Assembly (NCBI RefSeq): GCF_900197595.1
Contig: NZ_FZLO01000007.1
Coordinates: 1-64,000, forward strand
Length of the DNA stretch: 64,000 bases
Direction: 5' to 3'
Origin: Scatolibacter rhodanostii
GTDB lineage: Bacteria; Bacillota; Clostridia; Oscillospirales; Acutalibacteraceae
In this document: positions 8,946 through 17,101 of the stretch, piece by piece
Position numbering within the stretch: the stretch's first letter is position 1
Layout of the letters: every line of letters starts with the position of its first letter
Program-made: the position numbers and the translations under genes
The notes under the pieces: model-generated
Told to the model about the DNA's origin: nothing
Database searches by the model: none
The model's input: only the letters and a program-made list of their open reading frames with translations

Positions 8946-9848
8946 ATGAGCCAAGCCATATTGACCGTGGAACATTTATCCCATGTGTATAACCGATATA
9001 CAGCAAAACCGCTCAAGGCAGTAGATGATTTGAGCTTTCATATTGAAGAGGGCGAAACTTTCGGCTTGGTGGGAGAGTCTGGCTGCGGAAAATCGACAAC
9101 AGGAAAAGCTATTTTGCAACTGCAAAAGCCAACACATGGTGATATTCAATTAAGAGGGAAATCGATTTTCAACTTAAAAACTAAGGAACAAAAAGCGGCC
9201 TATCGCAAATCTATTCAAATGATTTTTCAAGACCCCTATTCTTCACTTAATCCCAAGTTGACGGTAGAAAATATTGTCGGTGAAAGCATGGAAGTTTTTT
9301 CACTAGTCAAAAATCGTGAAGAAAAGCGAGAAAAAATCACTGAACTTTTGGAACTGGTGGGCCTAGAAAAATCGTATATAGATCGTTATCCTCATGAGTT
9401 TTCGGGCGGACAACGACAAAGAATTGGCATCGCCAGGGCGCTTGCTGTAACACCTGAATTGATTGTGTGTGACGAGCCGATTTCATCACTAGATGTTTCA
9501 GTGCAAGCACAGATTGTTAACCTGCTGAAAGAACTGCAAAGCATCAAAAAATTGAGTTATTTGTTCATTGCCCATGATTTATCCATGGTAAAATACATTA
9601 GCCGCCGCATTGGGGTGATGTATCGGGGCAAGCTGGTTGAGCTGGCGACATCCGAAGAGCTGTATGAAAACCCCCTTCACCCTTATACAAAAAGCTTGCT
9701 TTCAACCATACCAGTACCCGAGCCATTGGTGGAAAGAAAGCGACAGGCGATTGCCTATACTCCTCAAACATGGGAGGGCAGAAACTTGGAGCTTAGAGAG
9801 GTTTCAGCAGATCATTTTGTATTGTGCGATGAAAGCGGAGGATATTGA
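8946..9848 (+). CDS. Peptide-type ABC transporter ATPase (DppF/OppF-like)
   Basis: 300 aa. Walker A GESGCGKSTTGK, IFQDPYSSLNP Q-loop, signature FSGGQRQRIGIARAL and Walker B IVCDEPISSLDVS are clear. The start at 8946 follows AGAAAGGA; a longer in-frame start at 8910 exists but lacks a good ribosome site and adds residues not typical of the family. It partners the DppD-like protein. Family members often energise several related importers. Confidence 0.94.
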   Translation: MSQAILTVEHLSHVYNRYTAKPLKAVDDLSFHIEEGETFGLVGESGCGKSTTGKAILQLQKPTHGDIQLRGKSIFNLKTKEQKAAYRKSIQMIFQDPYSSLNPKLTVENIVGESMEVFSLVKNREEKREKITELLELVGLEKSYIDRYPHEFSGGQRQRIGIARALAVTPELIVCDEPISSLDVSVQAQIVNLLKELQSIKKLSYLFIAHDLSMVKYISRRIGVMYRGKLVELATSEELYENPLHPYTKSLLSTIPVPEPLVERKRQAIAYTPQTWEGRNLELREVSADHFVLCDESGGY

Positions 9849-9852
9849 GTTT

Positions 9853-11208
9853 ATGCATACCTTAGCAATAGCAAAACAAGTGGTAGGGTCAAACCCACTC
9901 ACAGATGTTTCTGCTGTAGAAGCGGCAAAAATTGGTTTGCTGGATTATATTGCCTCCTCTTTGATGGCGCAAAATGAAGAAGAACTAAAGATATTGCAAT
10001 CCGTTTATGGTGTGAAACTGAAAGATGGGATTTGCACAGCTTTACAAACCGAGCAGACAGAAAGTACAAGAGCAGTTTGCAATGGTTTTCGTGCCCATTT
10101 ATTGGATATTGACGATGTACATGGTGATGTTAGAGGACACCCGGGAGCAGTTATTTTATCGGCTCTTTTGGCGGCAGCAACACCGCAGACTTCGGGAGAA
10201 ATATTTCTGGCCGCCTACATCATTGGTGTAGAAGTCATGGCAAGATTGGGCGAAGCATTAAACCCTGAGCATTATCTAAAAGGCTGGCACAATACATTCA
10301 CGCTTGGCACGGTGGGAGCTGCCGCTGCTTTATCTCGTTTATTTGAGTTGAATGCTGAACAGACAGCACAGGCAATGGGGGCGGCAGCAACGCAGTCAGC
10401 GGGACTTCGTGCTCAGTTTGGAAGTTCTGTCAAAGCTATGCACATCGGTTTTGCCGCCAGAAACGCACTCGAAGCAGTTCGTTTAATTCAGGCGGGACTG
10501 AATGGTGAAAAAGAGGCTTTGTTCAAGAAGTTTGGTTTTTTTGAAGTTTACGGAGCAGCGGTCGCTATAGAAGAAAAGCTTCGAGAGAGGTATGAAGCAC
10601 CGTTCAAAAAAGAATGGGAGAAGAGCTGGAAAATCAGCAATCCCGGACTTTGGTTGAAAAAATATCCCTTTTGTTCAGCGGCTTTGCCTGCAGCAGATGC
10701 GGCTTTGGCACTGAGAAGCCGGCGTACCTATAAAAAGCAGGATATCAAGAAAATTGAGATTGGCTTTTTTGCGGGCAAAGATTCGGCTCTTTATGCGAGA
10801 AATCCGAAAACCGCAGAAGAGGGAAGATTTTCGCCTGAATACATCATATGGCTTGGTTTACTGGGAATTCCCTACAGCATAGAGAACTTTTCAACCAAAC
10901 CTTTAAGGAAAGAAATACAAGAGGATTTGAAAAGAATCACCCGTTTTCAGATAGAAGACTCAAACTGTCAACCTTATACGCAGGTTAAGGTATTTTGCCA
11001 AGACGGTTCGTGTGACATTGAATCAGTCAGCTGTCCGAAGGGTTCTCCACAAAATCCTCTTTCATTGGCAGATGAAATGGAAAAGCTGGCTTTTTCAGTG
11101 CCTGACGAAGCACAAAGAAGTAGGTTGGTTTCAGCGGTTATGAATTTAGAAAAAACAACAATTGACGAGTTACTGGTGAAAATCAGCGGCGAGCAGATGA
11201 ATAGATAG
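9853..11208 (+). CDS. MmgE/PrpD-family protein (dehydratase, epimerase or decarboxylase fold)
   Basis: 451 aa, the usual family length. The conserved segments LDIDDVHGDVRGHPG and GSSVKAMHIGFAARNAL near the active site are visible. The family includes 2-methylcitrate dehydratase, cis-aconitate decarboxylase and iminodisuccinate epimerase, so sequence alone does not settle the reaction. GCGGAGG lies upstream of the ATG at 9853, just after the ATPase stop; an in-frame start at 9637 would overlap the ATPase by ~210 bp and is rejected. Its neighbour is a fumarase-superfamily lyase. An epimerase-plus-lyase pair is known from iminodisuccinate breakdown, which is a working idea for this operon and not proof. 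Confidence 0.88.
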   Translation: MHTLAIAKQVVGSNPLTDVSAVEAAKIGLLDYIASSLMAQNEEELKILQSVYGVKLKDGICTALQTEQTESTRAVCNGFRAHLLDIDDVHGDVRGHPGAVILSALLAAATPQTSGEIFLAAYIIGVEVMARLGEALNPEHYLKGWHNTFTLGTVGAAAALSRLFELNAEQTAQAMGAAATQSAGLRAQFGSSVKAMHIGFAARNALEAVRLIQAGLNGEKEALFKKFGFFEVYGAAVAIEEKLRERYEAPFKKEWEKSWKISNPGLWLKKYPFCSAALPAADAALALRSRRTYKKQDIKKIEIGFFAGKDSALYARNPKTAEEGRFSPEYIIWLGLLGIPYSIENFSTKPLRKEIQEDLKRITRFQIEDSNCQPYTQVKVFCQDGSCDIESVSCPKGSPQNPLSLADEMEKLAFSVPDEAQRSRLVSAVMNLEKTTIDELLVKISGEQMNR

Positions 11209-11223
11209 AAAAGGGGAATCACG

Positions 11224-12600
11224 ATGGGTTCACATGTAATGGATTTAACAATGCTCAAAAATAATTTTGGCACCGAAAAAATGCGTTTGGTTTGGGATGA
11301 TAAAGCTCGCATGAGTGCGCAGTTACAAGTAGAAGCCGCTTTAGCAAAAGCAGAAGCAGATTTAGGACTAATCTCCAAAGAAGCAGCAGAAAAAATTGTG
11401 GCGGCTTCGGACGTGGAATTGTATAATATCGAAGAAATTGCAGCGGCAGCGGCGGCTTCAAAACACTCTCTTATGGCAACCATTTCTGCCCTACAGGTAC
11501 AATCAGGGAATGCAGGGGAATTTGTGCATTATGGCGCTACCACGCAGGACATTGTGGACACAGGTATGATGCTGCAGCTAAAGAAAGCCTATAATTATAT
11601 TACGGAAGATGTTAATACAGTGATTGTGACACTGGCTAAAATGGCGAAAAAATATCAGTCTGTTCCCATGGTGGGACGTACTCACGCCATGCATGCTTTG
11701 CCGATTACCTTTGGCTATAAGCTTGCGGTTTGGCTTGACGAATTTGGCCGTCACCGTGAGCGTTTGGAACAGCTCAAAGATCGTGTTTTTACGGGCAGTA
11801 TGAGCGGTGCAGTGGGAACATACGCTTCTTTTGGTCCTTTAGGCAGTGAAGTAGAAAAAAAGACGATGGAATATCTTGGCTTGCATGCACCGAACATTTG
11901 CTGGCAGTCAGCACGTGACCGATTTGCAGAATATGCCTCTGTGTTGGCTTCCATTTCTGCCACGATGGGTAAAACCGGAAATGAATTTTATAATTTAATG
12001 CGCACTGAAATTGGTGAGATTGAAGAACAGTTTACCAAAGGTAAAATTGGTTCTTCCACCATGCCGCACAAGCGTAACCCAGCCGCAATTGAAGGACTTG
12101 CCAGCTTAACACCAGCGGTTCTGCAAAGTGTAGGTTTGATTTATCAATCAGCTCATATGGAGCATGAGCGTGACGCTATGGCTTGGCGTTTAGAGTGGAT
12201 TGCTCTGCCAGAGATGAACACCTATGTTTCGTACCAGTTGGTTGCACTCAAAGCCATTTTAGACGGAATTACTGTCAATAAAGAAAAGATGTATGAGAAT
12301 CTCAACTTGCAGTATGGCTTGCTTCTATCTGAAAAAGTTATGTTTGAAGTGGGCGAAAAGCTTGGCAAACAGACGGCTCATCATGTCGTTTATGAGGCTT
12401 CAATGAAATCCTATGAAGAAAAACGCAGCTTTGGTGAGGTTCTTTTAGAGCAAAGCGAAATTGCCGAATATTTTGATAGAGAAACCGTAGAAAGCTGGCT
12501 AGTGCCTGAAAAATATACTGGACTTGCCGAGCAAAAGGTTGATGAAGTAATTCAGGCGTTGACGAAAAAAGGATATTTAACAGCGCAGGACAATGGCTAA
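11224..12600 (+). CDS. Fumarase/aspartase-superfamily lyase (adenylosuccinate-lyase/PcaB-like)
   Basis: 458 aa. The superfamily signature GSSTMPHKRNP is intact, with the first conserved region at HYGATTQDIVDTG and the second at MVGRTHAMHALP. The C-terminal third resembles PcaB-type or adenylosuccinate-lyase-like proteins. These homotetrameric cytoplasmic enzymes eliminate fumarate from N- or C-succinyl compounds, or cycloisomerise muconates. In this operon a catabolic C-N lyase is more likely than the purine enzyme PurB, because no purine genes are nearby. AAGGGGAATC precedes the ATG. Confidence 0.85.
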   Translation: MGSHVMDLTMLKNNFGTEKMRLVWDDKARMSAQLQVEAALAKAEADLGLISKEAAEKIVAASDVELYNIEEIAAAAAASKHSLMATISALQVQSGNAGEFVHYGATTQDIVDTGMMLQLKKAYNYITEDVNTVIVTLAKMAKKYQSVPMVGRTHAMHALPITFGYKLAVWLDEFGRHRERLEQLKDRVFTGSMSGAVGTYASFGPLGSEVEKKTMEYLGLHAPNICWQSARDRFAEYASVLASISATMGKTGNEFYNLMRTEIGEIEEQFTKGKIGSSTMPHKRNPAAIEGLASLTPAVLQSVGLIYQSAHMEHERDAMAWRLEWIALPEMNTYVSYQLVALKAILDGITVNKEKMYENLNLQYGLLLSEKVMFEVGEKLGKQTAHHVVYEASMKSYEEKRSFGEVLLEQSEIAEYFDRETVESWLVPEKYTGLAEQKVDEVIQALTKKGYLTAQDNG

Positions 12601-12614
12601 GGAGAGCGAGAACA

Positions 12615-13106
12615 ATGAACGAATTTCGCATATTAACAGAAGAAGATGCGGACAGTTGGTATGATGTTTTGCATAAAGGATATGTGCCGCTTCAAGGTAT
12701 GAATATTTCTTTTGAGGCAATCGATGCTCCAAAAAAACAGGCTTTGACATGGTTTGCGGCACATCCAGTTTACGGTTTTTTTGCGGACGGACAGCTTGTG
12801 TCAGCAATTACCCTGCGTATGCCGTGGGGGCCTTTGCCCGGACCTGATAAGGTTCCGCATATTGGCTGGTTTGTGACAGACCCTGCTTTTCAGGGAAAAG
12901 GATATGCCAAACAGCTTTTGGCAGAGCTAGAAGAAAAAGTGCTCAAAAAACAGCTGAAAACACCTTTTTATACTTTGGGAACAGCAGAGGAACACCCTTG
13001 GCTAGTTGAAATGTATGAAAGTATGGGGTTTAAAGTAACAAAGACGGTTCAGCTGAATGGAAAGAAACATCACACTGTTTTTATGAAAAAAGAATTGGCT
13101 GAATAG
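12615..13106 (+). CDS. GNAT-family N-acyltransferase
   Basis: 163 aa. The GNAT fold is indicated by the acyl-CoA-binding stretch HIGWFVTDPAFQGKGYAKQLLAELEEKVL (V-x-P followed by a Q-x-x-G-x-G/A type loop) and the C-terminal YESMGFKV strand-helix. It would transfer an acyl group from a CoA donor to an amine. In known D-amino-acid salvage clusters, a GNAT succinyltransferase works with an enolase-superfamily racemase and an M20 hydrolase. The same three families are adjacent here, but the enolase member looks like a different subgroup (see that entry). Confidence 0.85.
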   Translation: MNEFRILTEEDADSWYDVLHKGYVPLQGMNISFEAIDAPKKQALTWFAAHPVYGFFADGQLVSAITLRMPWGPLPGPDKVPHIGWFVTDPAFQGKGYAKQLLAELEEKVLKKQLKTPFYTLGTAEEHPWLVEMYESMGFKVTKTVQLNGKKHHTVFMKKELAE

Positions 13107-13136
13107 TCAATTAAGGTGAAAATAAAGAGGGTAAAT

Positions 13137-14318
13137 ATGAAGATAGCAGAAGTGAAGTCACTTTTGGTCAATCGCTATTTATTTGTAGAGATTACGACCG
13201 ATACAGGCATTAAAGGGGTTGGCGAATCAGGCGCATGGGGTTTTTTAGATGCCTCTAAAGAAGCCATTGATTTGTTTGGCGAATATCTCGTTGGAAAAGA
13301 CCCGTTGCAGATCGAACACCACTGGCAATATCTCTATCGCTGCTGGCATTTCAGAGGAGCAGCAATAATGGGCGCACTTAGTGCTGTGGATATTGCACTT
13401 TGGGATATTGCAGGAAAGTACCACGATGCCCCTGTTTATGAGCTATTGGGAGGCAAGGTGAGAGATAAGGCCAGGGTTTATTATCATGTGGGCGGCCGCA
13501 ACTTAGAAGAAGTGGTTGCCAACTTGAAAGAAGCCAAAGAAGAGGGATTCAATGCCGTCGGACATCTTTCTCCCTTTTTAGACAGCTCTCGTTCTGTACC
13601 CTATTTTGAACCATATAGCAAAAAGATTGGCGATGCAGTCGACAATGTCTATGCCTTTCGTGAAGCGGTTGGCAGAGATGTGGATTTGTGTCTTGAATTG
13701 CACCGCCGATTGAATCCGGCAGAGGCAATCAGCTTTTCTAAGCAGATTGAGAGCGCATTGCCCATGTTTTTAGAAGACCCCACAACGCCGGATAACTTTG
13801 ATTCGACTGCCTTGATTGCGGCAAAAACCAATATTCCGATTGCAACGGGAGAGCGGTTCAACTCCTTGCAAGATTTTGCCATGCTGATGAAGCGTGACGG
13901 TGTTGCTTATATTCGCCCTGATGTTTGTATGGTGGGCGGTATTACAGCCGCAAAGAAAATTGCGGCACTGGCAGAAGCAATGGACGTTTTGGTTGTTCCG
14001 CATAGTCCGCTTAGCCCCGTATCAACAGCGGCTTGTCTGCAAATTTCGGCGGTTATCCCCAATTTTTCTTTGTTTGAATATACAGGAGATGATAAACCGG
14101 CACTTTCTGAACGATATGGCTCTACCGGTGTGGAAAAAGGCGTGCGGAAGAAAGATGTAGTCAGCCGTACTTTTGCTTGCAAAGATGGATTTATGGAACT
14201 ACCTGACATAGCGGGCCTTGGCATTTGCTTAGCTGAAAATGCCGCTGAAAAATATCCCTATTCCAAACGATATATGCAGACAAGGGTATCGGTGGATGGT
14301 TCGGTTATTGACCAATAA
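13137..14318 (+). CDS. Enolase-superfamily enzyme (mandelate racemase / acid-sugar-dehydratase-like)
   Basis: 393 aa. An N-terminal capping domain is followed by a TIM barrel with the carboxylate metal ligands of the superfamily: ELHRR (near 190), FLEDP and ATGERF. A His in VVPHSPLSP is a candidate base. The KxK motif of the muconate-cycloisomerase/N-succinylamino-acid-racemase subgroup is absent at the expected strand, where VGHLSP is found, so acid-sugar-dehydratase-like chemistry is more plausible than racemisation. The first metal ligand is Glu rather than the commoner Asp. The start at 13137 is chosen for AGAGGG before it; a GTG at 13116 is in frame but poorly placed. Confidence 0.85.
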   Translation: MKIAEVKSLLVNRYLFVEITTDTGIKGVGESGAWGFLDASKEAIDLFGEYLVGKDPLQIEHHWQYLYRCWHFRGAAIMGALSAVDIALWDIAGKYHDAPVYELLGGKVRDKARVYYHVGGRNLEEVVANLKEAKEEGFNAVGHLSPFLDSSRSVPYFEPYSKKIGDAVDNVYAFREAVGRDVDLCLELHRRLNPAEAISFSKQIESALPMFLEDPTTPDNFDSTALIAAKTNIPIATGERFNSLQDFAMLMKRDGVAYIRPDVCMVGGITAAKKIAALAEAMDVLVVPHSPLSPVSTAACLQISAVIPNFSLFEYTGDDKPALSERYGSTGVEKGVRKKDVVSRTFACKDGFMELPDIAGLGICLAENAAEKYPYSKRYMQTRVSVDGSVIDQ

Positions 14319-14404
14319 AAGAAATAACATTTTAAAAAACTAGAGTTTATTGATTCATAGATATATAATGAATAAGAGAACGCATTGTAAAGGAGCGTGA
14401 AGAA

Positions 14405-15541
14405 ATGAAAGAAGAGTTCTATCAAGAATTGGTGGCTATACGCCATAAGATACACAGTCGACCCGAGCTTTCTTGGCAAGAGGTAGAAACGACTGATTTT
14501 ATCAAAAAAAATCTAATAAGCTGGGGGATTGAGATTTTAGAAACACCGCTGAAAACAGGCGTAATTGCTCAAATTGGTCAACCTGAAAAAGGAAAAATCA
14601 TCGCCTTGCGTGCTGACATCGACGCACTCCCGATTGAGGAACAAACAGGGTTGCCATATGCCTCTGAAAAAAGAGGAACTATGCACGCCTGCGGACACGA
14701 TTTTCATACCACCGCTCTTTTGGGTGCGGCATATGAGCTCAAACAGCGTGAAGATAGCCTAAACGGAGCCGTAAGGTTGGTTTTTCAGCCAGCCGAAGAA
14801 GTTGAGTTTGGCTCTCGTGACGTGGTAAAAGCGGGACATCTTGATGGGGTTTCTGCTATTTTAGGATTCCACAACCACCCGGCTTATCCTGTGGGCACAA
14901 TTGCTCTCAAATCAGGCGGAATCATGGCGGCAGTTGACCATTTTGTTGTATCGGTTGCAGGTGTGGGCGGTCATGCCGCAGAACCACATTTAGCTGTGGA
15001 TACAATTGTCGCAATCAGTGCTTTAATTGCACAACTGCAAACGGTTGTATCACGCAACGTCAGTGCCAGAGAAGAAGCTGTGTTGAGTGTCACGCAGGTG
15101 CACGCCGGCAACACATGGAATGTTTTACCCAATAATGGTTTTTTTGAGGGCACGATTCGCACCTTTGATGCAGATACACGCAGTCAGATTAAACAGCGTT
15201 TTGAAGAGATTGTAGATAACCTATCAAAAGCACTTAGGGTGAATAGCAAGATTGAATGGCTAGACGGTCCTGGTGTCACGTTCAATGACAAAACATTGAC
15301 TGAAAAGGTAGTTGAAAATAGCAAAAGCTTTGCAAACGTTGTAGAAGCACTTGCTTCTCATGGCGGCGAAGATTTTTCCACATATAGTCATATTCTTCCC
15401 GGTGTATTCGCTTTTGTCGGCTCAAATGGGGATGAAAATGCACCCGGTTGGCACCATAGTAGTTTTGTGGTACGGGATGAGGCTTTGCCTACGGCTGTTC
15501 AATATTATGTAAACAATGCGATTATGCTCGTAAATGAATAA
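14405..15541 (+). CDS. M20D-type amidohydrolase (N-acyl-amino-acid / hippurate hydrolase-like)
   Basis: 378 aa. RADIDALPIEEQTGLPY, MHACGHDFH, FQPAEE and HNHPAYPVGTI are canonical for M20D amidohydrolases such as N-acetyldiaminopimelate deacetylase and hippuricase relatives. The C-terminal GWHHSSF is present. AAAGGAGCG precedes the ATG. It is the last gene of the operon and the second M20 enzyme in it. It differs clearly from the first one, so the two probably act on different intermediates. Confidence 0.92.
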   Translation: MKEEFYQELVAIRHKIHSRPELSWQEVETTDFIKKNLISWGIEILETPLKTGVIAQIGQPEKGKIIALRADIDALPIEEQTGLPYASEKRGTMHACGHDFHTTALLGAAYELKQREDSLNGAVRLVFQPAEEVEFGSRDVVKAGHLDGVSAILGFHNHPAYPVGTIALKSGGIMAAVDHFVVSVAGVGGHAAEPHLAVDTIVAISALIAQLQTVVSRNVSAREEAVLSVTQVHAGNTWNVLPNNGFFEGTIRTFDADTRSQIKQRFEEIVDNLSKALRVNSKIEWLDGPGVTFNDKTLTEKVVENSKSFANVVEALASHGGEDFSTYSHILPGVFAFVGSNGDENAPGWHHSSFVVRDEALPTAVQYYVNNAIMLVNE

Positions 15542-15563
15542 CACTAAAATAGATTTCTTAAAA

Positions 15564-15603
15564 AAGATTGGACTTTTGCAAAGAAGAGTTCAATCTTTTT
15601 TTT
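15564..15603 (+). terminator. Terminator of the peptide catabolic operon
   Basis: The 11-bp stem AAGATTGGACT / AGTTCAATCTT (one G-U) with a 12-nt loop is followed by an eight-T run. It lies just after the last amidohydrolase gene. Confidence 0.85.
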
Positions 15604-15686
15604 GTTGACACACCTCCTCGTTCATCCTATAAGAAATTGATGTATTAGTCCAAAGAAATAGCTGTTAAAAATAAATTAAATTATGG

Positions 15687-15717
15687 TTGACTCTCACATT
15701 GTGGTATACTTTATACT
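15687..15717 (+). promoter_or_regulatory. Promoter of the MerR gene with a 19-bp spacer
   Basis: TTGACT (15687-15692) and TATACT (15712-15717) are separated by 19 bp, the overlong spacing typical of MerR-controlled promoters. The spacer contains the 9-nt palindrome CACATTGTG. This suggests that the MerR protein regulates its own gene. Transcription would begin near 15724, which excludes the in-frame ATG at 15723 as a start. Confidence 0.65.
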
Positions 15718-15758
15718 AAATTATGAGCTCAAGAAAACACATATGTGAGGGTACAATT

Positions 15759-16577
15759 ATGCTGAAAATAGGAGATTTTTCAAAGCTGTCAAGAATTAGC
15801 ATACGAATGCTGCGCCATTATGACGAAATTGGACTGCTGGTTCCCAAAAGAGTGGACGACTTTACTGCATACCGCCATTATGGAGAAGAGCAGCTCATGA
15901 CGGCAGGGCGAATCACCGCTCTAAAAGAAATGGGATTTAGCCTCTCTGTCATCAAAGAAATTTTGCAAAGCTATGATAATCCAGAAGCTTTGGCAGAATT
16001 TCTGGCTGTGAAGCGAGCTGAGATAACAGCAGAATCAGAAGAAATTGCTCGTCGTATGCGACTGCTTGAAAGCACAATCCAACGACTGAGAGAGGATGAA
16101 ACAATCATGAAATATAATGTAGTTTTAAAAGAATTTCCCGAAAGAAAAGTAGTAAGCGTGAGAAAGGTAATACCGTCTTATAACCAAGAGGGCATGCTGT
16201 GGGGCATTTTGATGCAAGAAACAGGTCCGCTGAATGTTCAAGATGCCAACACCTGTTATGCAAGTGCTGTCTTTCATGATACTGATTACAAAGAAGAAAA
16301 TGTTGATGTTGAGGTGCAAAAAACCATAAAAGGGACGTATCAAAACACAGAAAATGTTGTGTTTAAAACGGAACCTGCTGTGGTGGTGGCTTCTGCTACC
16401 TGCAAAGGCAGCTATGAGCAAATGGGTGCGATTAATCAGGCTGTGGCAAATTGGGTGACAGACAATGGCTATGAGTTTGATGGTCCTATGTTTAACATCT
16501 ACCATGTCAGCCCGCACGAAACACAAAATCCGGATGAATATATCACAGAAGTTTGCTACCCTGTCAAAAAGAAATAA
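15759..16577 (+). CDS. MerR-family regulator with GyrI-like effector-binding domain
   Basis: 272 aa. The N-terminal winged HTH (IGDFSKLSRISIRMLRHYDEIGLL, residues 3-26) is followed by a coiled coil at about 75-115 and a C-terminal GyrI/BmrR-type ligand-binding domain from about residue 120 (NVVLKEFPERKVVSVRKVIPSY). This layout is that of multidrug- or small-molecule-sensing MerR proteins. The start at 15759 follows GAGGG. No efflux pump is adjacent; its targets could be its own promoter or distant genes. It is flanked by terminators, so it is monocistronic. Confidence 0.9.
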   Translation: MLKIGDFSKLSRISIRMLRHYDEIGLLVPKRVDDFTAYRHYGEEQLMTAGRITALKEMGFSLSVIKEILQSYDNPEALAEFLAVKRAEITAESEEIARRMRLLESTIQRLREDETIMKYNVVLKEFPERKVVSVRKVIPSYNQEGMLWGILMQETGPLNVQDANTCYASAVFHDTDYKEENVDVEVQKTIKGTYQNTENVVFKTEPAVVVASATCKGSYEQMGAINQAVANWVTDNGYEFDGPMFNIYHVSPHETQNPDEYITEVCYPVKKK

Positions 16578-16600
16578 GGGTTAAAAACAAGGATTGCTAT

Positions 16601-16634
16601 AAAAAACCACCTGGTTTAAACAGGTGGTTTTTTT
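16601..16634 (+). terminator. Terminator after the MerR gene
   Basis: The perfect stem AAACCACCTG / CAGGTGGTTT with loop GTTTAAA is followed by a T run. Confidence 0.88.
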
Positions 16635-16695
16635 ATGCGCAGTACCTAAAAATAAAAACAAAACAAAATAAGTAGAAAAAAGAACAAAACTTACA

Positions 16696-16725
16696 TTGCC
16701 AAAAATAGACATTTTATTATATAAT
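16696..16725 (+). promoter_or_regulatory. Sigma-A-like promoter of the NHLM/Nif11 cluster
   Basis: TTGCCA (16696-16701) and TATAAT (16720-16725) with an 18-bp spacer, about 60 bp before the STAS gene. No terminator is seen from here to 24.8 kb, so the whole export cluster may be one transcript. Confidence 0.65.
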
Positions 16726-16783
16726 AAGACTAATTAATAATAAAAAAGAAAAATTCTGTATAAAATGCAAAAGGAGAATGGAA

Positions 16784-17083
16784 ATGCAGCTGTCAAAAAA
16801 ACAAGAAGGCAATCAGCTAACGGTATCAATAGAAGGCCGCATTGACACCACAACAGCTCCCCAATTAGAGGGTGAGCTAAAACATGCTGTGACAGATGAA
16901 GTTGAAAAGCTGGTTTTTGATTTCTCAAAGGTGGAGTATATGTCATCGGCAGGGATTCGTGTGATTATGTCAGCAGAAAAAGTCATGCGCCGGCAAGGTG
17001 GTATGGTTGTAAGACATGTCAATGAAGATATCATGGATATTTTTGAAATGACGGGCTTGGTTGATATTCTGACAATTGAATGA
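16784..17083 (+). CDS. STAS-domain anti-anti-sigma factor (SpoIIAA/RsbV-like)
   Basis: 99 aa, a single STAS domain. The phosphoacceptor region reads VEYMSSAGIRVIM; Ser54 or Ser55 is the expected site controlled by a kinase/phosphatase pair. AAGGAG lies 7 bp before the ATG at 16784; another ATG at 16778 is only 1 bp from it and is less likely. The next gene encodes both a PP2C phosphatase and an HATPase kinase-like domain, so this protein is the likely switch substrate. The sigma factor or other target it releases is not in the window. Confidence 0.9.
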   Translation: MQLSKKQEGNQLTVSIEGRIDTTTAPQLEGELKHAVTDEVEKLVFDFSKVEYMSSAGIRVIMSAEKVMRRQGGMVVRHVNEDIMDIFEMTGLVDILTIE

Positions 17084-17101
17084 TAAAACAGGGGGCAGAG
17101 A

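Noticed and set aside
9637-9852. In-frame N-terminal extension of the MmgE/PrpD gene
   Set aside because: It overlaps the DppF-like ATPase in another frame, and the family begins at the ATG at 9853 after GGAGG.
11224-12600. Adenylosuccinate lyase PurB of purine synthesis
   Set aside because: The superfamily is right, but the gene is inside a catabolic operon and the C-terminal region resembles PcaB-like lyases more; the symbol purB was not used.
12615-15541. Complete D-amino-acid salvage set (GNAT, N-succinylamino-acid racemase, M20)
   Set aside because: The enolase-superfamily member lacks the KxK racemase motif at the expected strand, so the analogy is kept only as a possibility.
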